Origin: Craterostigma plantagineum
Lineage: Eukaryota; Streptophyta; Magnoliopsida; Lamiales; Linderniaceae
DNA: 64,000 nucleotides
Assembly: GCA_027422505.1 (NCBI GenBank)
Contig: JAPQWV010001549.1
Coordinates: 1 to 64,000, forward strand
Direction: 5' to 3'
Part shown: positions 34,613-47,400 of the stretch, piece after piece
How the letters are laid out: each line of letters starts with the position of its first letter
Numbering within the stretch: position 1 is the first letter of the stretch
Notes under the pieces: model-generated
Seen by the model: the letters and a program-made list of their open reading frames with translations, nothing else
The model's database searches: none
What the model was told of the DNA's origin: nothing
Program-made: the position numbers and the translations under genes

Positions 34613-35152
34613 ATCCCCCACATGAATGAGAATTGGTTGGTTAATGTTTCTGCTACCTAATGATACTCTGCATAGAGGATAGTATGTTTACCATTTGAAC
34701 TTCCTCCTTGTATGCACGCTTGGTTTACTGCAGTCCAGTAGAACACGATGTCTTTGAACTGTCCCGCTTTTCGTGTAAACGAACCCACGTACAATACACA
34801 GAGACCATTTTTCTCTTGTTCCGTTCTCATGGTTTGTCCAGTACGGCCATGGACACGTCCTGATTCTGCGAGGGTTTCTAAAGAACTAAGCTTTCAGTTC
34901 TCCTTTGAAGCGGCCCCACTTCTCCCTAACATAGGTGACTTCTCACGTCGCGAGTATTTTCTATCAATACTCTATGATAGTCATTATAACATCATCATGC
35001 TAGCCTTTTCCGTCATCACTGTTTCTTGACAGGAATGAGCGGGGTTATCTCCCACAGTGATACCAAGTCCTAAGATTAGGTTGTCCCTTTGAACCTAGAT
35101 CTTGGGATCTCCAGTCACATAGGTAGGGTTTTCCTTCTTAGCACTTATATAC

Positions 35153-38100
35153 TTAAGGCTTTAAGCCCATTCCTTTCGTCAACCTTTCAACTGCATCTCT
35201 ATTTAACCCTTTGGTTAGCGGATCCGCAATGTTATCCGTCGATTTCACATAATCAATCGAGATAACTCCAGTTGAGAGCAGTTGCCTAACGGTATTATGT
35301 CGACGACGTATGTATCTCGACTTACCATTATACATAGTACTCTGTGCTCGTCCAATAGCCGATTGGCTATCGCAGTGTATGCATATAGGCGGCACAGGTT
35401 TTCCCATTTAGGAATATCCTCCAAGAAATGGCGTAACCATTCAGCTTCTTCTCCACATTTATCCAAGGCAAAGAACTCGGATTCCATAGTGGATCTTGCT
35501 ATAACCGTTTGTTTCGAGGATTTCCAAGACACAGCAGCTCCAGCGAGTGTAAACACATAGCCGCTTGTGCTCTTAGAGTCCTTCATATCAGATATCCAGT
35601 TCGCATCTGTGTAGCCTTCTAAACAGCGGGATATCGACCATAGTGTAATCCATAGTCTCGAGTATACCGTAAGTATCTCAAAACCCGTATTATAGCGGTC
35701 CAATGATCCGCACTCGGATTGCTCGTATACGAACTCAGTTTGCTTATAGCATAAGCAATATCTGGCCTAGTACAGCTCATTAGATACATCAAGCTTCGTA
35801 ATCCGGGAGTATTCTACTTGAGAAATAGCCTCCCCGCGATTTTTCGACAAATGAACGCTTCGATCTAATGGCGTTCTAGCAACACCAGAATCACCCTTGC
35901 AGAATTAGTCGAGAATTTTGTCTACGTAATGAGCTTGACTCAAAACAAGACCGTTACTCGTTCGTTTGATTTTAATTCCTAAAATCACGTCTGCAAGTCC
36001 CATATCTTTCATGTCAAATTTTGAATTTAACATATCCTTGGTAGACTTGACCATTTTGTCGTTACTACCAACAATGAGTATGTCGTCTACATACAGACAT
36101 AAAATGACATAGTCATCGCCTGTTCCCTTTGAGTAAACGCATTTATCGCTCTCATTTATTTTAAAGCCGTAGTTGATCATCGCATGATCAAACTTTTCGT
36201 GCCACTTCTTAGGGGCTTGTTTCAAACCATACAAAGATTTAATCAATCTACAGACTTTCTTTTCGGTTCCAGGAGCACGAAAACCCTCGGGTTGCTCCAT
36301 ATAGATTTCTTCGTCTAATTCACCATTTAAGAAAGCTGTTTTGACATCCATTTGATGTACTTCCAAATTTCTTAAGGATGCGATAGCAAGTATCATCCTT
36401 ATCGAATTTATTCTCGTCACAGGAGAATATGTGTCAAAATAATCTAAGCCTTCGCGTTGCTTGTATCCTTTGATAACAAGTCTGGCTTTATACTTTTCTA
36501 CAGACCCGTCTGGTTTTATTTTCCTTTTAAAGATCCATTTTGATCCTAAAGGTTTACATCCCTTTGGAAGATCAACTAACTCCCAAGTGTGATTCTGCAA
36601 AATAGAATCAATCTCGCTTTTTTATGGCTTCTTTCCATAAAGGCCCGTCCACGGAGCTCACTGCTTCGTTAAGGTCAGCGGTTCCTTTTCAATCAAATAT
36701 GTAACAAAGTCATCACCAAAAGATTTCTCTATCGGGCACGCTTGCTTCGTTTCGGTTCAATCTCATGAACCGTACTAGGAATCTCGTTTCTATATCATCT
36801 CGTTTAGATGTACCAGATCCATAATCGGATTTACAAGGAAATACATTTTCAAAGAAATACGCATTCCTTGATTCATGACCGTGTCTTGTTTATATCCGAA
36901 ATTTCGAATCATATATACAAGAAACCAATATGCCGTACTATTGTGTGCATATCCTATGAAAATACAGTCCACTGTTTTAGGACCAATTTTCACCGCTTTA
37001 GGCGCAGGTACGGCTACCTTCGCCAACACCCCCACATTCGCAAATGTTGGTACGAAGGCGTCTTTCCTTTCCATAACTCATATGGAGTTTTATTCATTTT
37101 CTTTCGAGGTATCCTATTTAATAGGTAATTACTCGTCAAGATAGCTTCGCCCCACATATTAGGCGGTAGACCTGAACTCAGTAACATCGCATTCATCATT
37201 TCTTTTAATGTGCGATTCTTTCGTTCGGCCACTCCGTTTGATTGAGGTGAATACGGGGCGGTCAATTCATGGACGATACATGTTCCACACAGAAGCTCCC
37301 AATTGGCGCTTCGTATTCTCTCCCTCGATCACTTCTCAATTTTAATTTTCTTGCCGAGTTGCGTTTCAACTTCGGTTTTGTAGAGAACGAATTTCTCTAA
37401 TGCTTCGTCTTTGCTCTTAAGCAATAAACATAGCAATATTTGGTGCAATCGTCAATAAATGTTATAAAATATTATTGCCACCACGTGTTTGAACGTATTT
37501 CAAATCACATAAATCGCTATGAATCAATTCAAGCGGTTCGTACTTCTTGCTACCGAAGGGAAAGACGATCTCGTCATTTTTGCTTCAACGCAAATTTTGC
37601 ATTTATATTTCGAATTAATTTCGAATGTTGGAATATGGTCTATGTTAATTAATCGACGTATCGATTCAAAATTAACGTGACCTAATCTATCGCGCCCAAA
37701 TTGGAAGATTCAAGCAAGTAAACGAAGAAGTTTTTCATTCTCATTTACAATAGTCATTACATTCAGCTTGAACAAACCATCACAGGCATAACCTTACCAA
37801 CAAACACACCCGACTTAGACAATATCACTTTGTCAGATTCAATAACAATACGAAAACCGTGTTTGTTTAACAAGATCCCGATATAAGGTTCTTGCGAATT
37901 TCCGGTACATACAACACGTCTTTCAGCATTAGTATTTTTCCGGACGTCATCTTGAGCATCACGTTCCCTTTTTCCTTCGACGGTAGCAGCAGCCGAGTTG
38001 CCCATGTAGATCTTTTCTCCTTCAACCGGCTCACGGGTAGAGAAGAATCTACGGTTCGTGCACACATGACGTGTAGCACCGGTATCGATCCACATTCTTG

Positions 38101-38256
38101 TGGATTCGACCCAATCATGTTTATCTCCGAAACCACCGCGACGAGGCTCAAGTCCTCAACTTCTTTGGTGATGTCTTTCACCATATTGGCCTCGTGTTTC
38201 TTCTTGGAAGTCGACAGTCCGACGACTTGTGGCCTAGTTTGCCACAATTGAAGCAC
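35153..38256 (-). pseudogene. copia pol: protease, integrase, reverse transcriptase, RNase H
   Basis: Read from high to low coordinates: zinc knuckle and protease (about 38256-37763, DTGATRHVC); C-terminal part of integrase (about 37265-36790, PYSPQSNGVAERKNRTLKEM); reverse transcriptase (36600-35905, WIFKRKIKPDGSVEKYKARL and YVDDILIVGS, an intact 231-residue frame); RNase H (about 35620-35153, [31 protein letters not shown]). The order and motifs fit the Tork/TNT1-like copia group. Frame changes break the polyprotein into pieces. The central integrase core is poorly recognisable between about 37270 and 37760, so some sequence is damaged or lost there. Confidence 0.85.
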
Positions 38257-39107
38257 TTTCCCTTGAACTTATAGTTCGGCTTAGCGACGCCTCCGGTCGC
38301 CCAAGTTTCGCTTTGGGTTTAACCGCGCCTTTGCCCTTTTTAGAGCTATGCTCCACCACATTTACTTTCGGTTCAGATGAGCTCGACACTCTCTTTTCCG
38401 ACCTTTTGTTGTCTTTCTTCAATTCGAAGTCTAACAATCAGATCCTCCAAAGACATCTCCTTCCGCTTATGCTTGAGATAGTTTTTGAAGTCTTTCCAGC
38501 CCGGCGGTAGCTTTTCAATAATACCGCAACTTGGAAAGATTCACTCAGAACCATCCGTTCTGCATGGATCTCGTGCAAGATCAACTGGATCTCCTGCACC
38601 TGACTGATCACAGTCTTGGAATCGACCATCTTATAATCAAGGAACCGTCCAACAACAAATTTCTTTGTGCCGGCATCCTCAGTTTTATATTTCCGGTCTA
38701 ACGACTCCCACAATTCCTTAGCCGTAGCGACCGCACCATACACGCTGTACAGAGTATCGCTTAGGCATTCAGAATGTAATTACGACACAGGAAATCAGAG
38801 TGTTTCCATGCATCAACAGCGATCACGACCTCAGCGTTCGTCTCACCGTCGTTCACCTTGAGCTCGACCTCTTTCAGGTATGTTGCCAGGTTCAGCGTGG
38901 TGAGGTAGAAGAGCATCTTCTGTTGCCATCTTTTGAACGTGGAGGCTGTCCCCATAAATTTCTCCGGCTTCTCCAGGTGGTTGACTGGTACGGTTGGCTT
39001 CGTAACAATAGGTATGGCGGTGGGGACAAAAGTAGGAGGAGGAACGTCAATGTTTCTTCGTTCGCCATAGACTGTTGGTTGTTGAGGAAGTCCACGTAGT
39101 CTGACAT
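38257..39107 (-). pseudogene. copia gag
   Basis: Starts MSDYVDFLNNQQSMANEETL at 39107. In the next frame it continues with STFKRWQQKMLFYLTTLNLA, the gag core of plant copia elements, then [20 protein letters not shown] and [20 protein letters not shown], and ends in a basic Lys-rich tail before the zinc knuckle. It is spread over about four frames in this sequence, and the family's CCHC knuckle straddles one break near 38240. Confidence 0.8.
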
Positions 39108-39137
39108 CGTTGCGGGATCGTCGGTCTATTTTAAGAT

Positions 39138-39603
39138 TGTTGGCTGGGAAAGGGAAAATATATATATATATTCGAAGATTGTGTAGTACACAATTTCCTT
39201 AAAATAGATTCGCTCCCTCACGTATGTGCTAGAGGTTTTTTACGAGCGTCTATTTCCCAGGATACTTCGAAAACACGGCGTTCGTTTAGCACAAAAACGA
39301 CACCGACAGCGAACGGACAAGAAATATAGCAGAAATAATTTTGGATGAATTAGTATTTTTTTCTTTCTACTTGTGTGTTTTCCCTTTTTTTCAAGCCTAA
39401 TGACCCTATTTATAGCCAAAAATTAAACTAATTTTTTTTTTTTTTAAATTCAAGGACTAAAACGTTTGAGGAATGGTTTAAACCATTCCATCAAACCACT
39501 CCAAAATTCAATCCAAAAACCACTCCAAAATCTAATCCAAAAACCACTCCAAAAATCTCATTCACCTAATTTATAAAATTAATATAATATAAATTATCTA
39601 ACA
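39138..39603 (-). repeat. 5' LTR of the copia element
   Basis: Paired with 34148-34612. It carries the same TATA box, CTATAAATAG, at about 39409-39418. Confidence 0.93.
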
Positions 39604-39874
39604 GAAAGAAACTGTGTTATTAGGGTTTTAATTTGGAGAAAGAAAGAACGATGGCCGTTGCTTTACTTAATTGTGAATGAATAATAATTTGAAGAGTGAA
39701 GCGGTGTTAACTTTTTCTCTCATGCCAGTTTTTATACGGATATATGCTTTAAGCTTTTTCTCATACTAGTTTTTATATGGATGTGCGGCTTAGCTTACGC
39801 ACTGTAATAGGAAGGAAAACCATGTCTGATGTCACCCATGCATTGACTTGTTTCTATCTATACTCTTATATATA
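39604..39874 (-). promoter_or_regulatory. Displaced original upstream region of NUP1
   Basis: About 270 bases between the copia target duplication and the Tat element. Without the copia insertion this sequence would lie immediately upstream of the NUP1 leader, so it is the likely original core promoter, now about 5.5 kb from the start codon. No motif is strong enough to name. Confidence 0.5.
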
Positions 39875-40590
39875 TGATATGGGGCAAACCCAATCAACAG
39901 TATTTTTAAGTGTGGGGGCTCTGAATATTAGTTAACGGTAGATTGATTATTATGTTATTTGCTAGGTACGCGAGGGTTGTAGATGCTGGGGACATAACAG
40001 AAAGAACACAGGGGTTTACGTGGTTCGAATCCTCTCGGATTCTACGTCCACGGGGCGCTGGGAACTGTCTTTCACTAAGTAAGAATACGTTACACACTCA
40101 GAAATTCCTCACCTTCGCTCCTAAAACGTAGAAAATATGTTTAAGCTATCTTAGAGAGAAAATGATGCGCGCACTTTTCGTAGAGAGATTATGCCCCTGG
40201 AAAATATGCTAAGTCCTCCCTTTATAGCAGCTCCCGCCGCCTGCTGAAGGCTATGTTCCAGCTTTTCCGGGGGACGTACTACCTAAGGGTTGCAGAGGGA
40301 AATGACGGATTGCTTGATGGATTGACCTCTGCAGTGGCTATAGTGGGACATCCAGTGATTTCTTCCTCTGTTAAGACAACACGTGTCCCTTTATCCCTTT
40401 TTCCTTTTCTGCTGTACCTTTTATCTTGATACACGATGGTTCTTCTTCCTTTGTCCAGTTCATGCTAGTCCGTCAGGTCCTTGCGGCTCCTTCCCAGGTT
40501 TATATCTTATCATGGACTCTTCTTTATGGGCCTTGTTTGGGCCTCTCATTGTTTTTATTTTTCCGGCCCGTCTTAATTAATACCATATCA
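39875..40590 (-). repeat. 3' LTR of the Tat-like element
   Basis: Starts TGATATGGGGCAAACCC and ends TACCATATCA on the plus strand. It pairs with 49827-50552. Confidence 0.9.
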
Positions 40591-40845
40591 ACCACTCCCC
40601 TACTCTAATTTATTTTTGGGGACCAAAGTGAATTAGAGTAAACAATGACGAATTCAAACCGTACCTCCTTTCGAGTCCTTCTGTCATGCTCCCCTGAAAA
40701 GACATGTCCTTTCAATACCTCGGGAACCGCTTCTTCTTAAGAGGGGCTTCTGCAAGTTCGTCCTTACTTTTGAAAAGGTACTCCGCCATTTAACAGGTAC
40801 GTCTCTTTCTCTCTCTCTCTTTATTTCGTCTTCTTCCTCGTTTCT

Positions 40846-43235
40846 ATGGCTTCCATTGTTACAGCTTCGGCAAACTCTTCGCCTTCCCCTACTCACTCTC
40901 ATCAGTCGCTTTCTTCTGATACGTCGTCTACTCCCCCAGTTTCACAGCCTATTTCCCCTCTAGAAGCTCGCACCCACCGCGCCGCTGTTCCTCAAACCGG
41001 CAATCGTCCCCGAACCCGTTCAGCCGTCGCTTCCGCCATGACTTCCCACCCTCAAGATAAAGCGGGGGTCCGTTGATTCGCCGGCCGATACCCAAGGTTC
41101 GGTTGCGCTTTCTGGTCCGCGACCCCTCCAAACCCTAGATCCACCCTTCTTCTTCTGCAGGAACCCCTCTGAGCATCTTCAAAGCTTCGACATGTTCGTC
41201 GACTGGCCTGGCTGCTTTGGTGGAGGGGGGCTTTGTTTTCGAGGGTTATACGGTGAGGATACCCTCGCCGGATCAAAGGGCCGACCGGCCACCCCCATCG
41301 TGTTTGGCGTTTTGGGAGGCCCAGGTCCGGGCCGGGCTTCGCTTCCCTGTCCCTCTCTTTTTGTCTGAAGTGTCCAGGGCCTTCAAGGTCCCTTTAAATC
41401 AGTTTCAGCCCTCCGCCATTCGTCTCCTTATATCGTTCTTCGTGGCGGTACGGGCGGTCGGAGGCGTTCCTTCCCCTGATTTGGTAGTCTCCCAGTTCTC
41501 GCTCAAGCTTCATGGTGCTTTCTTCTATCTCTCCTCTATTTCTTCCAGCTGGGAGGAGAGACCCACTTTTTTGGCAAGAATCATAAAATGGACAAGGATT
41601 GGCATGGTGCGTATTTCTTCGTGGAGGCCCCGGGAGGTTTGTGGGATTTCCCTTGCGAGCGGTGGGTGAATGGCGCCCCTCCTCGGGGGTCTGGTAAATG
41701 TTCGAAAAGGAATCGGAAAGCCTTGGCTGCTTTGAATGCTCATGCTGAAGAGCATGGTCCCCTGAGCCCTTCTTCCTTAGTCAGATTCCCGGGGGTCTTG
41801 CATAATTTTGGGTTTTCGCCCTTCTTTGCTAGCCTCTCTTTCGAGGGTAACTGTGGTCGTTGCTCTGTCATCATGTTTTTATGGCACCATTATTTTTGCT
41901 AACTCTTTTGTTGGGTGCAGGATGACAGGCTCATGGCTCAATCTGCTGGCGAGTGTAGAGGAAGGAAATGCTCCCCCACCTTCTGTTGCTGATAGACCTG
42001 CCACAGCTCCCATCCTCCAACGCTTCCAGGGGCCCTAGACGTTCGGGCCGAGGTTGGCCAGTCCCCTCCCAAGGACTTAGGGACTTCTGAACCGTCTCCA
42101 GCCCCCTCAGCTCCCAAGGCGAAGCGAAAAGCGGGCTCTTTGGCCAAGCCTGCCAAGAAGTCCAAGAAGAAGCTACCCCTCACTGAGGGTGAGGGAGGTG
42201 AGGCTCAGGTTGAAGTTCCTCAAGAGGGCTTCGACAAGAAGGCCCACCTCCTTCTGGGGACTCATTGGCCAGATTGGGGATGGCAGCGTTGAGTCATTTG
42301 GTCCCCTCAGAGGATAGGGAGGTGTTTGCCAATAGGTCCCCCGTGGAGAATGAGGCGGAGCTTGCTCATCATCTTCTCAAGGTATGCCTTTTGTAACTCT
42401 TAGTGGATGTTCTTTCCTGTTTGCCTCATTTCAGAGTTTCTTCGTGTGGCGTATGCTTCCTCTGTTTGTCTGGTCTTAGGGTTCCTTTTTGTGGTACCTA
42501 GGTGATAGGTCTAGTGTCTGTGAGATCCTCTGAGAATCCGTTGGTGCCGGAGTTGGAGGGACGCATTAAGTCCCTCCAGGAACAGCTAGAGCAAGTTCAG
42601 GCCAGTCTGGCCGCCCGCGAAAAAACAGTTGAAGAGATTCAGGCTAAGTTCGAGAGCGAGAGAAAGGACTGGAGGAAGAGAAGACGGAGCTGGCCAGAAG
42701 GTATGAGGAGTTGCTTAAGTCCTCAAAGAATGAGAAAGAAGACCATGCGGCCCTTCTGAAGTCGCGTGAGGAGGAGCTCACGAGCTCCTTCGCTAAGGAG
42801 AAAGCGAAGTGGGATAAAGACTTCGTCCGTATGACGGAAGTCCATGGCCAGTCGAACTGGAGGCCATGAAGGCGGAGGGCGCTCAGATTTGTCAGCGCCA
42901 CCTCTTGTCGACCCCGCTGGTCAGAAGTTCTTGGAGGACCTGGCCCAAGATTGGCGTCTGGCGTATCTGGAGGACCCCCTTTCCCTCAGGGACTTTGTCC
43001 CCTTCATGCAGCACTATTTTTTGGGGGGCCATCGCGCAGGATCCGCCGGTATTGCTGTGGTTCCCGCCCTCAAGGACCTTCCTCCCCCTGCTTCCTTCAA
43101 AGGGGACCGCTAGCTGAGGAGAATCCCTTATTCTGGCGCCCCTCTGCTGAGAAGCATATGGCAGCTCTTGCCCAGGCCGACATCTCTGACCTCCCCGGCG
43201 TTGTTTTCTATCCTCCCGTGGATCCTTCTGTTTAG
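40846..43235 (+). pseudogene. Antisense extra ORF of the Tat-like element (putative gypsy-type transposon domain)
   Basis: Coding on the plus strand, opposite to pol. A Ser/Pro/Thr-rich N-terminus (MASIVTASANSSPSPTHSHQ) leads to the conserved core near 41300-41460 (FWEAQVRAGLRFPVPLFLSE, FQPSAIRLLISFFVAVRAVG), resembling the Pfam family called putative gypsy type transposon. DKDWHGAYFFVEAPGGLWDF follows, then a Lys-rich region, an intron at about 42380-42501 (G|GTATGC...TACCTAG) and a coiled coil (PELEGRIKSLQEQLEQVQAS). Several frame changes occur. Such extra ORFs are described for Tat-type elements; their function is unknown. Confidence 0.65.
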
Positions 43236-44483
43236 TTTTTTTCTTCTTTGTGTTGTAATGGACCTTTTTTTCCCTTCATGCTTTTGCGGACAGTAGTTTT
43301 TTCTAGTGGGGGAGCTTAGCTTCCCTGCTTTCGTAGGCTTTTGCTAAGGTCCACCTTTTCCTTGTAATATGGGACCTCTTTCATTAAGTATCTTTTTCCT
43401 TTCGTGCTTTTCCCTGTTGAATTTAGTAGTACTTCACCAACACTTCGTTAAATTCGTAAGCCAAGTACGAATTATACACGCCTTTGGTTGTAAGGACCGT
43501 CGTCCTTATCCAAAGGTGTCACATAGGCGCTAGGCTCTCTTTGTCCTTAGCGAATCTAGTAATGTAAGCCCGAAGGTCTTAAAAATGGGGGACTATCCCA
43601 CCGTTTTATCCTGGTTATAGCACCAGCTACGCTGAGGTACCTATACACGTCGCAGGCCTTACTGGGGACCTTTGATGTCCTGTACGCCACAGCCCGTCAG
43701 CGGTGGTATCTTGTACACCTTTGTAGGCATCTTTCACGTCGCAGGCCTGTGGCCTTTGATGTCTTTGTACGCCGCAGGTCCGTCGACCCTTGGTATCGTT
43801 TCACGTCGCAGGCCGTTAGCCTTTGATGTCGTTGTACGCCGCAGGTCCGTCGACCCTTGGTATCGTTTCACGTCGCAGGCTGTTAGCCCTTGATGTCATT
43901 GTACGCCGCAGGTCCGTCGACCCTTGGTATCGTTTCACGTCGCAGGCTGTTAGCCCTTGATGTCATTGTACACCGCAGGTCCGTCGACCCTTGGTATCGT
44001 TTGTAAGTACACTTCGTTAGGACAAAACATTTATATTCCGCTAGGGAGGTACGCCTCGTTAAAACCTTATCTGGGCAAAACCTCCCTTTGAGGCAAAATC
44101 CCAGATGAAGGAAAAAGAGTATGTCCCTCCCTTTCTTACATGGTAATATTACTCATAAAACTTTTTTAAGTTAGAGACGTTCCAAGGGCGGGCAATGACC
44201 TTCCCTTGGCATCTTCTAACTCGTAGGCTCCACCTCCTAACACGTTCGTCACCCGATAGGGTCCTTCCCAGGGGCCTCCATTTTCTTCAGGGGCCGTAGG
44301 ATGTCGGCTCTTCGAAGTACTAGGTCCCCCTGCTGAAATCCCCTGGGTCGGATTTTCCGACCATACATTGCCTTTATGCGACTTTTATATCCTTCGGTCC
44401 TCACGTGGGCTTCTTCCCTTATTCTTCGACAAGATCCAGGTCCTCCCTTCTTAGCTGCGCGTTCTCCTGCTCGTTATATGCCA
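43236..44483. repeat. 3' spacer of the Tat-like element with a 67 bp minisatellite
   Basis: The block TCACGTCGCAGG recurs at 43734, 43801, 43868 and 43935, a period of exactly 67 bases, and the array runs to about 44001. Each unit also has GCCGCAGGTCCGTCGACCC. Partial, more diverged units precede it from about 43620. The rest of the spacer has no coding. Confidence 0.9.
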
Positions 44484-47400
44484 TCATTCGGTGTGTTCGA
44501 CGCCGATTTCGGCTGGTATCACGGCGGACGACCCATATACTAGTTCGAATGGTGTTTCCCCTGTTGCTTCGCGGGGGCTAGTCCTGTACGCCCAAAGGAC
44601 AGCGTCCAGCGCCTCCACCCATTTATTTCCATCTTGTTCGAGTCGGGCCTTGATCCCCCTGAGAATGGTTCGATTGGAGACTTCGGCCTGCCCATTTGCT
44701 TGGGGATGTCCCACCGCGACAAACCTCTGTGTTATTTTCATACCTTCACAGAATCCTCGCGTCTTAGCTCCGCAGAATTGAGTTCCATTATCGGAGATAA
44801 GGATCCTGGGAGCTCCATATCGGCAACAGATGTTCTTCCATAGGAACTCAATCACCTTCTCTTCGTCTATCCGCGCCACCGCCTTAGCTTCGATCCATTT
44901 ACTGAAGTAGTCGACTGCTACGATGATGAACTTCTTTTGCGCCTTTCCTCGGGAAAGGGACCGACAATGTCGATTCCCCATTTGTCGAAAGGGCATGGGG
45001 AATGCATGGTCACCAGAGCCTCGGCGGGGACGTGGATTTTGGGACCATACTTCTGACAGTTGTTGCACCTTCGGACTAGGTCCTTGGCATCCTTGATGAG
45101 ATTGGGCCAGAAATATCCGGCTCTGACAACTTTCCTGGTGAGGGACTTGTACCCCGCATGATCCCCCGCACATCCTTCATGGATTTTTTCGAGTATTTTC
45201 TTGCCTTCCTCTTTGGAGAGGCATCGAGAGTATGCATTACAAAGATTTCTTGACTGGCACCCATCTATCAGACAGAACTTTTGTCGGTATCCCCTTTTGT
45301 CCTTCTGGCTGGGATCCTCTAAGGTGGCTATGATGGGGGCTCTCCAATCATCCCCCTCTTCTATGCTTGCCACGAACTCCCCAGTCTCCTCCTTATCCAC
45401 CGCTAGGTAGGTGATACCTTCTTTTGAGAGCTGGCCCTGAACTAGCGGCCTTTGCTAAATAATCTGCCTTGTAGTTTTCCTCCCTGGGGACCTGCACAAT
45501 CTCACAAGAGTCGAGGTTCTGGTTAGCTCCTCGACTTTCTTACCATACTCAGCCACCTTTTCGTCTCTTGCTTCGTAGTTCCCATTTACTTGTTGTCCCA
45601 CCAGCTGTGAGTCCGAGAACAAGTAATGTTTCGTGCCCCCAGCTCCCTCGCGATCCGTAGGCCATGAAGGAGGGCTTCGTATTCTGATTCATTGTTGGAA
45701 GCCTGAAAATGCAATGTAATGGCGAAACGGAGTTCCTCTCCTTCTGGGTTGATGACAAGGACCCCTGCTCCTGATTTTTGCGAAGTGGCTGATCCATCCA
45801 CGTATACTCTCCATCGGCCTTCCGAAGGTCCCTTCGTAGTTTCGAGGACGAAATCTGAGAGGGCCTGGGCCTTCACAGCTGTCCTTCGCTCAAATTCTAC
45901 GTCGTACTCCCCTAGCTCGATGGCCCACTTCACCATCCTTCCTGATAAGTCTGGTTTGTCCAGCGTTTGCTTTAGCGGGAAATTAGTTCGCACGTTCACT
46001 TTGTGTGACAAGAAATAGGGTCGGAGTCGGCGGCGGAGGTCATTACTGCTAAAGCGGCCTTCTCAAGCTCGGAGTACCTAGTTTCAGCGTCCAGAAGTAC
46101 CTTACTTACAAAGTAGATGGCCTCTGGGAGGTTCCTTCTTCCTTCATAGGACGGAGCTTATCGCGTGGTCCCCTACGGAGAAATATAGTATCAACACATC
46201 CCCCATCAAGGGTTTGGTCAGGAGTGGTGTGTTTGTGGAGGTACTCCTTCAATTCTTCAAAGGCTTGCTGGCATTCCTTAGTCCACTCGAATTGTTTATT
46301 CTTTCGTAACACCTTGAAGAAAGGTAGGCTCCTCTTCGCTGAGTGGGAGATGAATCTGCTAAGGGCCGCCAATCGTCCCGTGAGCTTTTGGACTTCCTTG
46401 ACGCCCTGGGGAGGTTGCATCTCCAAAATAGCTTTCACTTTCGTAGGATTGACCTCGATGCCTCGTTGGGTGACCATGTAGCCAAGGAACTTCCCCGATC
46501 CCACTCCGAACGCACATTTTTCGGGATTGAGCTTCATTCCGCTTTCCCTGATCGCTTTGAACGCCTCCTCCAGGTCCTTGGTGTGATCAGTGAGGTGTGC
46601 CGATTTTACCAGCATGTCATCCACGTACACCTCCATGTTCCTACCTAGTTGCTGCTTAAAAACCTTATCCACCATCCGTTGGTACGTCGCTCCCGCATTT
46701 TTGAGTCCGAAGGGCATTCGGACGTACCCGTATGTCCCCCCTGGTTACAAAGCAGACTTTATCAAAATCATTTGAATCGAGACTTACCTGGTGATAACCT
46801 TGGTAGCGTCCATCATGCTGAGGACCTCGCACCCGGAGGTGGAGTCCACGAGCTGGTCTATTCTAGGCAGAGGATAGTGATCCTTGGGGCAGGCCTTGTT
46901 GAGGTCCCTAAAATCAATGCACATCCTCCACTGCCCATTTCCTTTCTTTACCAGGACAGCGTTGGCCAGCCAAGTGGGGAACTGAATCTCCTGGATATGG
47001 CCTGCCTGAAATATTTGTCGACCTCTTCCCTCAGGATCTGCGCTCTTTCCGTCCCACATGTTCTCAGCCTTTGTTTGACGGGCTTAGCGCTGGGTAGGAC
47101 ATTTAGGTGATGTTTGGCTATATCAGGGTGGATTCCCGTCATATCTCCGGGGGAAAACGCAAATAGATCGGCGTTCCTTTGCAGGCACCCTACCAGCTCC
47201 TTCGTGGCATGTTCCCCTAAGTGTGTTCCTATTTTGGTGGTTCTTCCTGGTTGGTCGGGGTACAGTTCCACCTTGGCGAGCTCCTCATCCGGTTCAGGCT
47301 GCAAGCTCGTAGGTCCCCCTCCTTCGATTTTGATCCTCTTGTCGCGACCACTCCCTTCTCGGGCAATCTCTTTTTCTTTGGCCACTGCCTTAACTTCATT

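Larger units (their letters stand above)
34148..39603 (-). mobile_element. Ty1/copia LTR retrotransposon in the NUP1 5' leader
   Basis: LTRs of 465 and 466 bp start TGTTAGATAA and end CCAGCCAACA on the minus strand, with a perfect 5 bp target duplication GAAAG at 34143-34147 and 39604-39608. Coding is on the minus strand in copia order: gag, protease, integrase, reverse transcriptase, RNase H. A purine-rich tract (CATGTGGGGGAT) precedes the 3' LTR. I could not identify a standard tRNA-Met primer site. The LTRs show no substitutions by eye, only indels, so insertion is very recent. The target lies 22 bases upstream of the NUP1 start codon. Confidence 0.93.

Noticed and set aside
41525..41755. 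Minus-strand frame opposite the Tat extra ORF, in the direction of pol.
   Set aside because: The plus strand carries the recognisable conserved core; this frame is short and matches no pol or gag domain.
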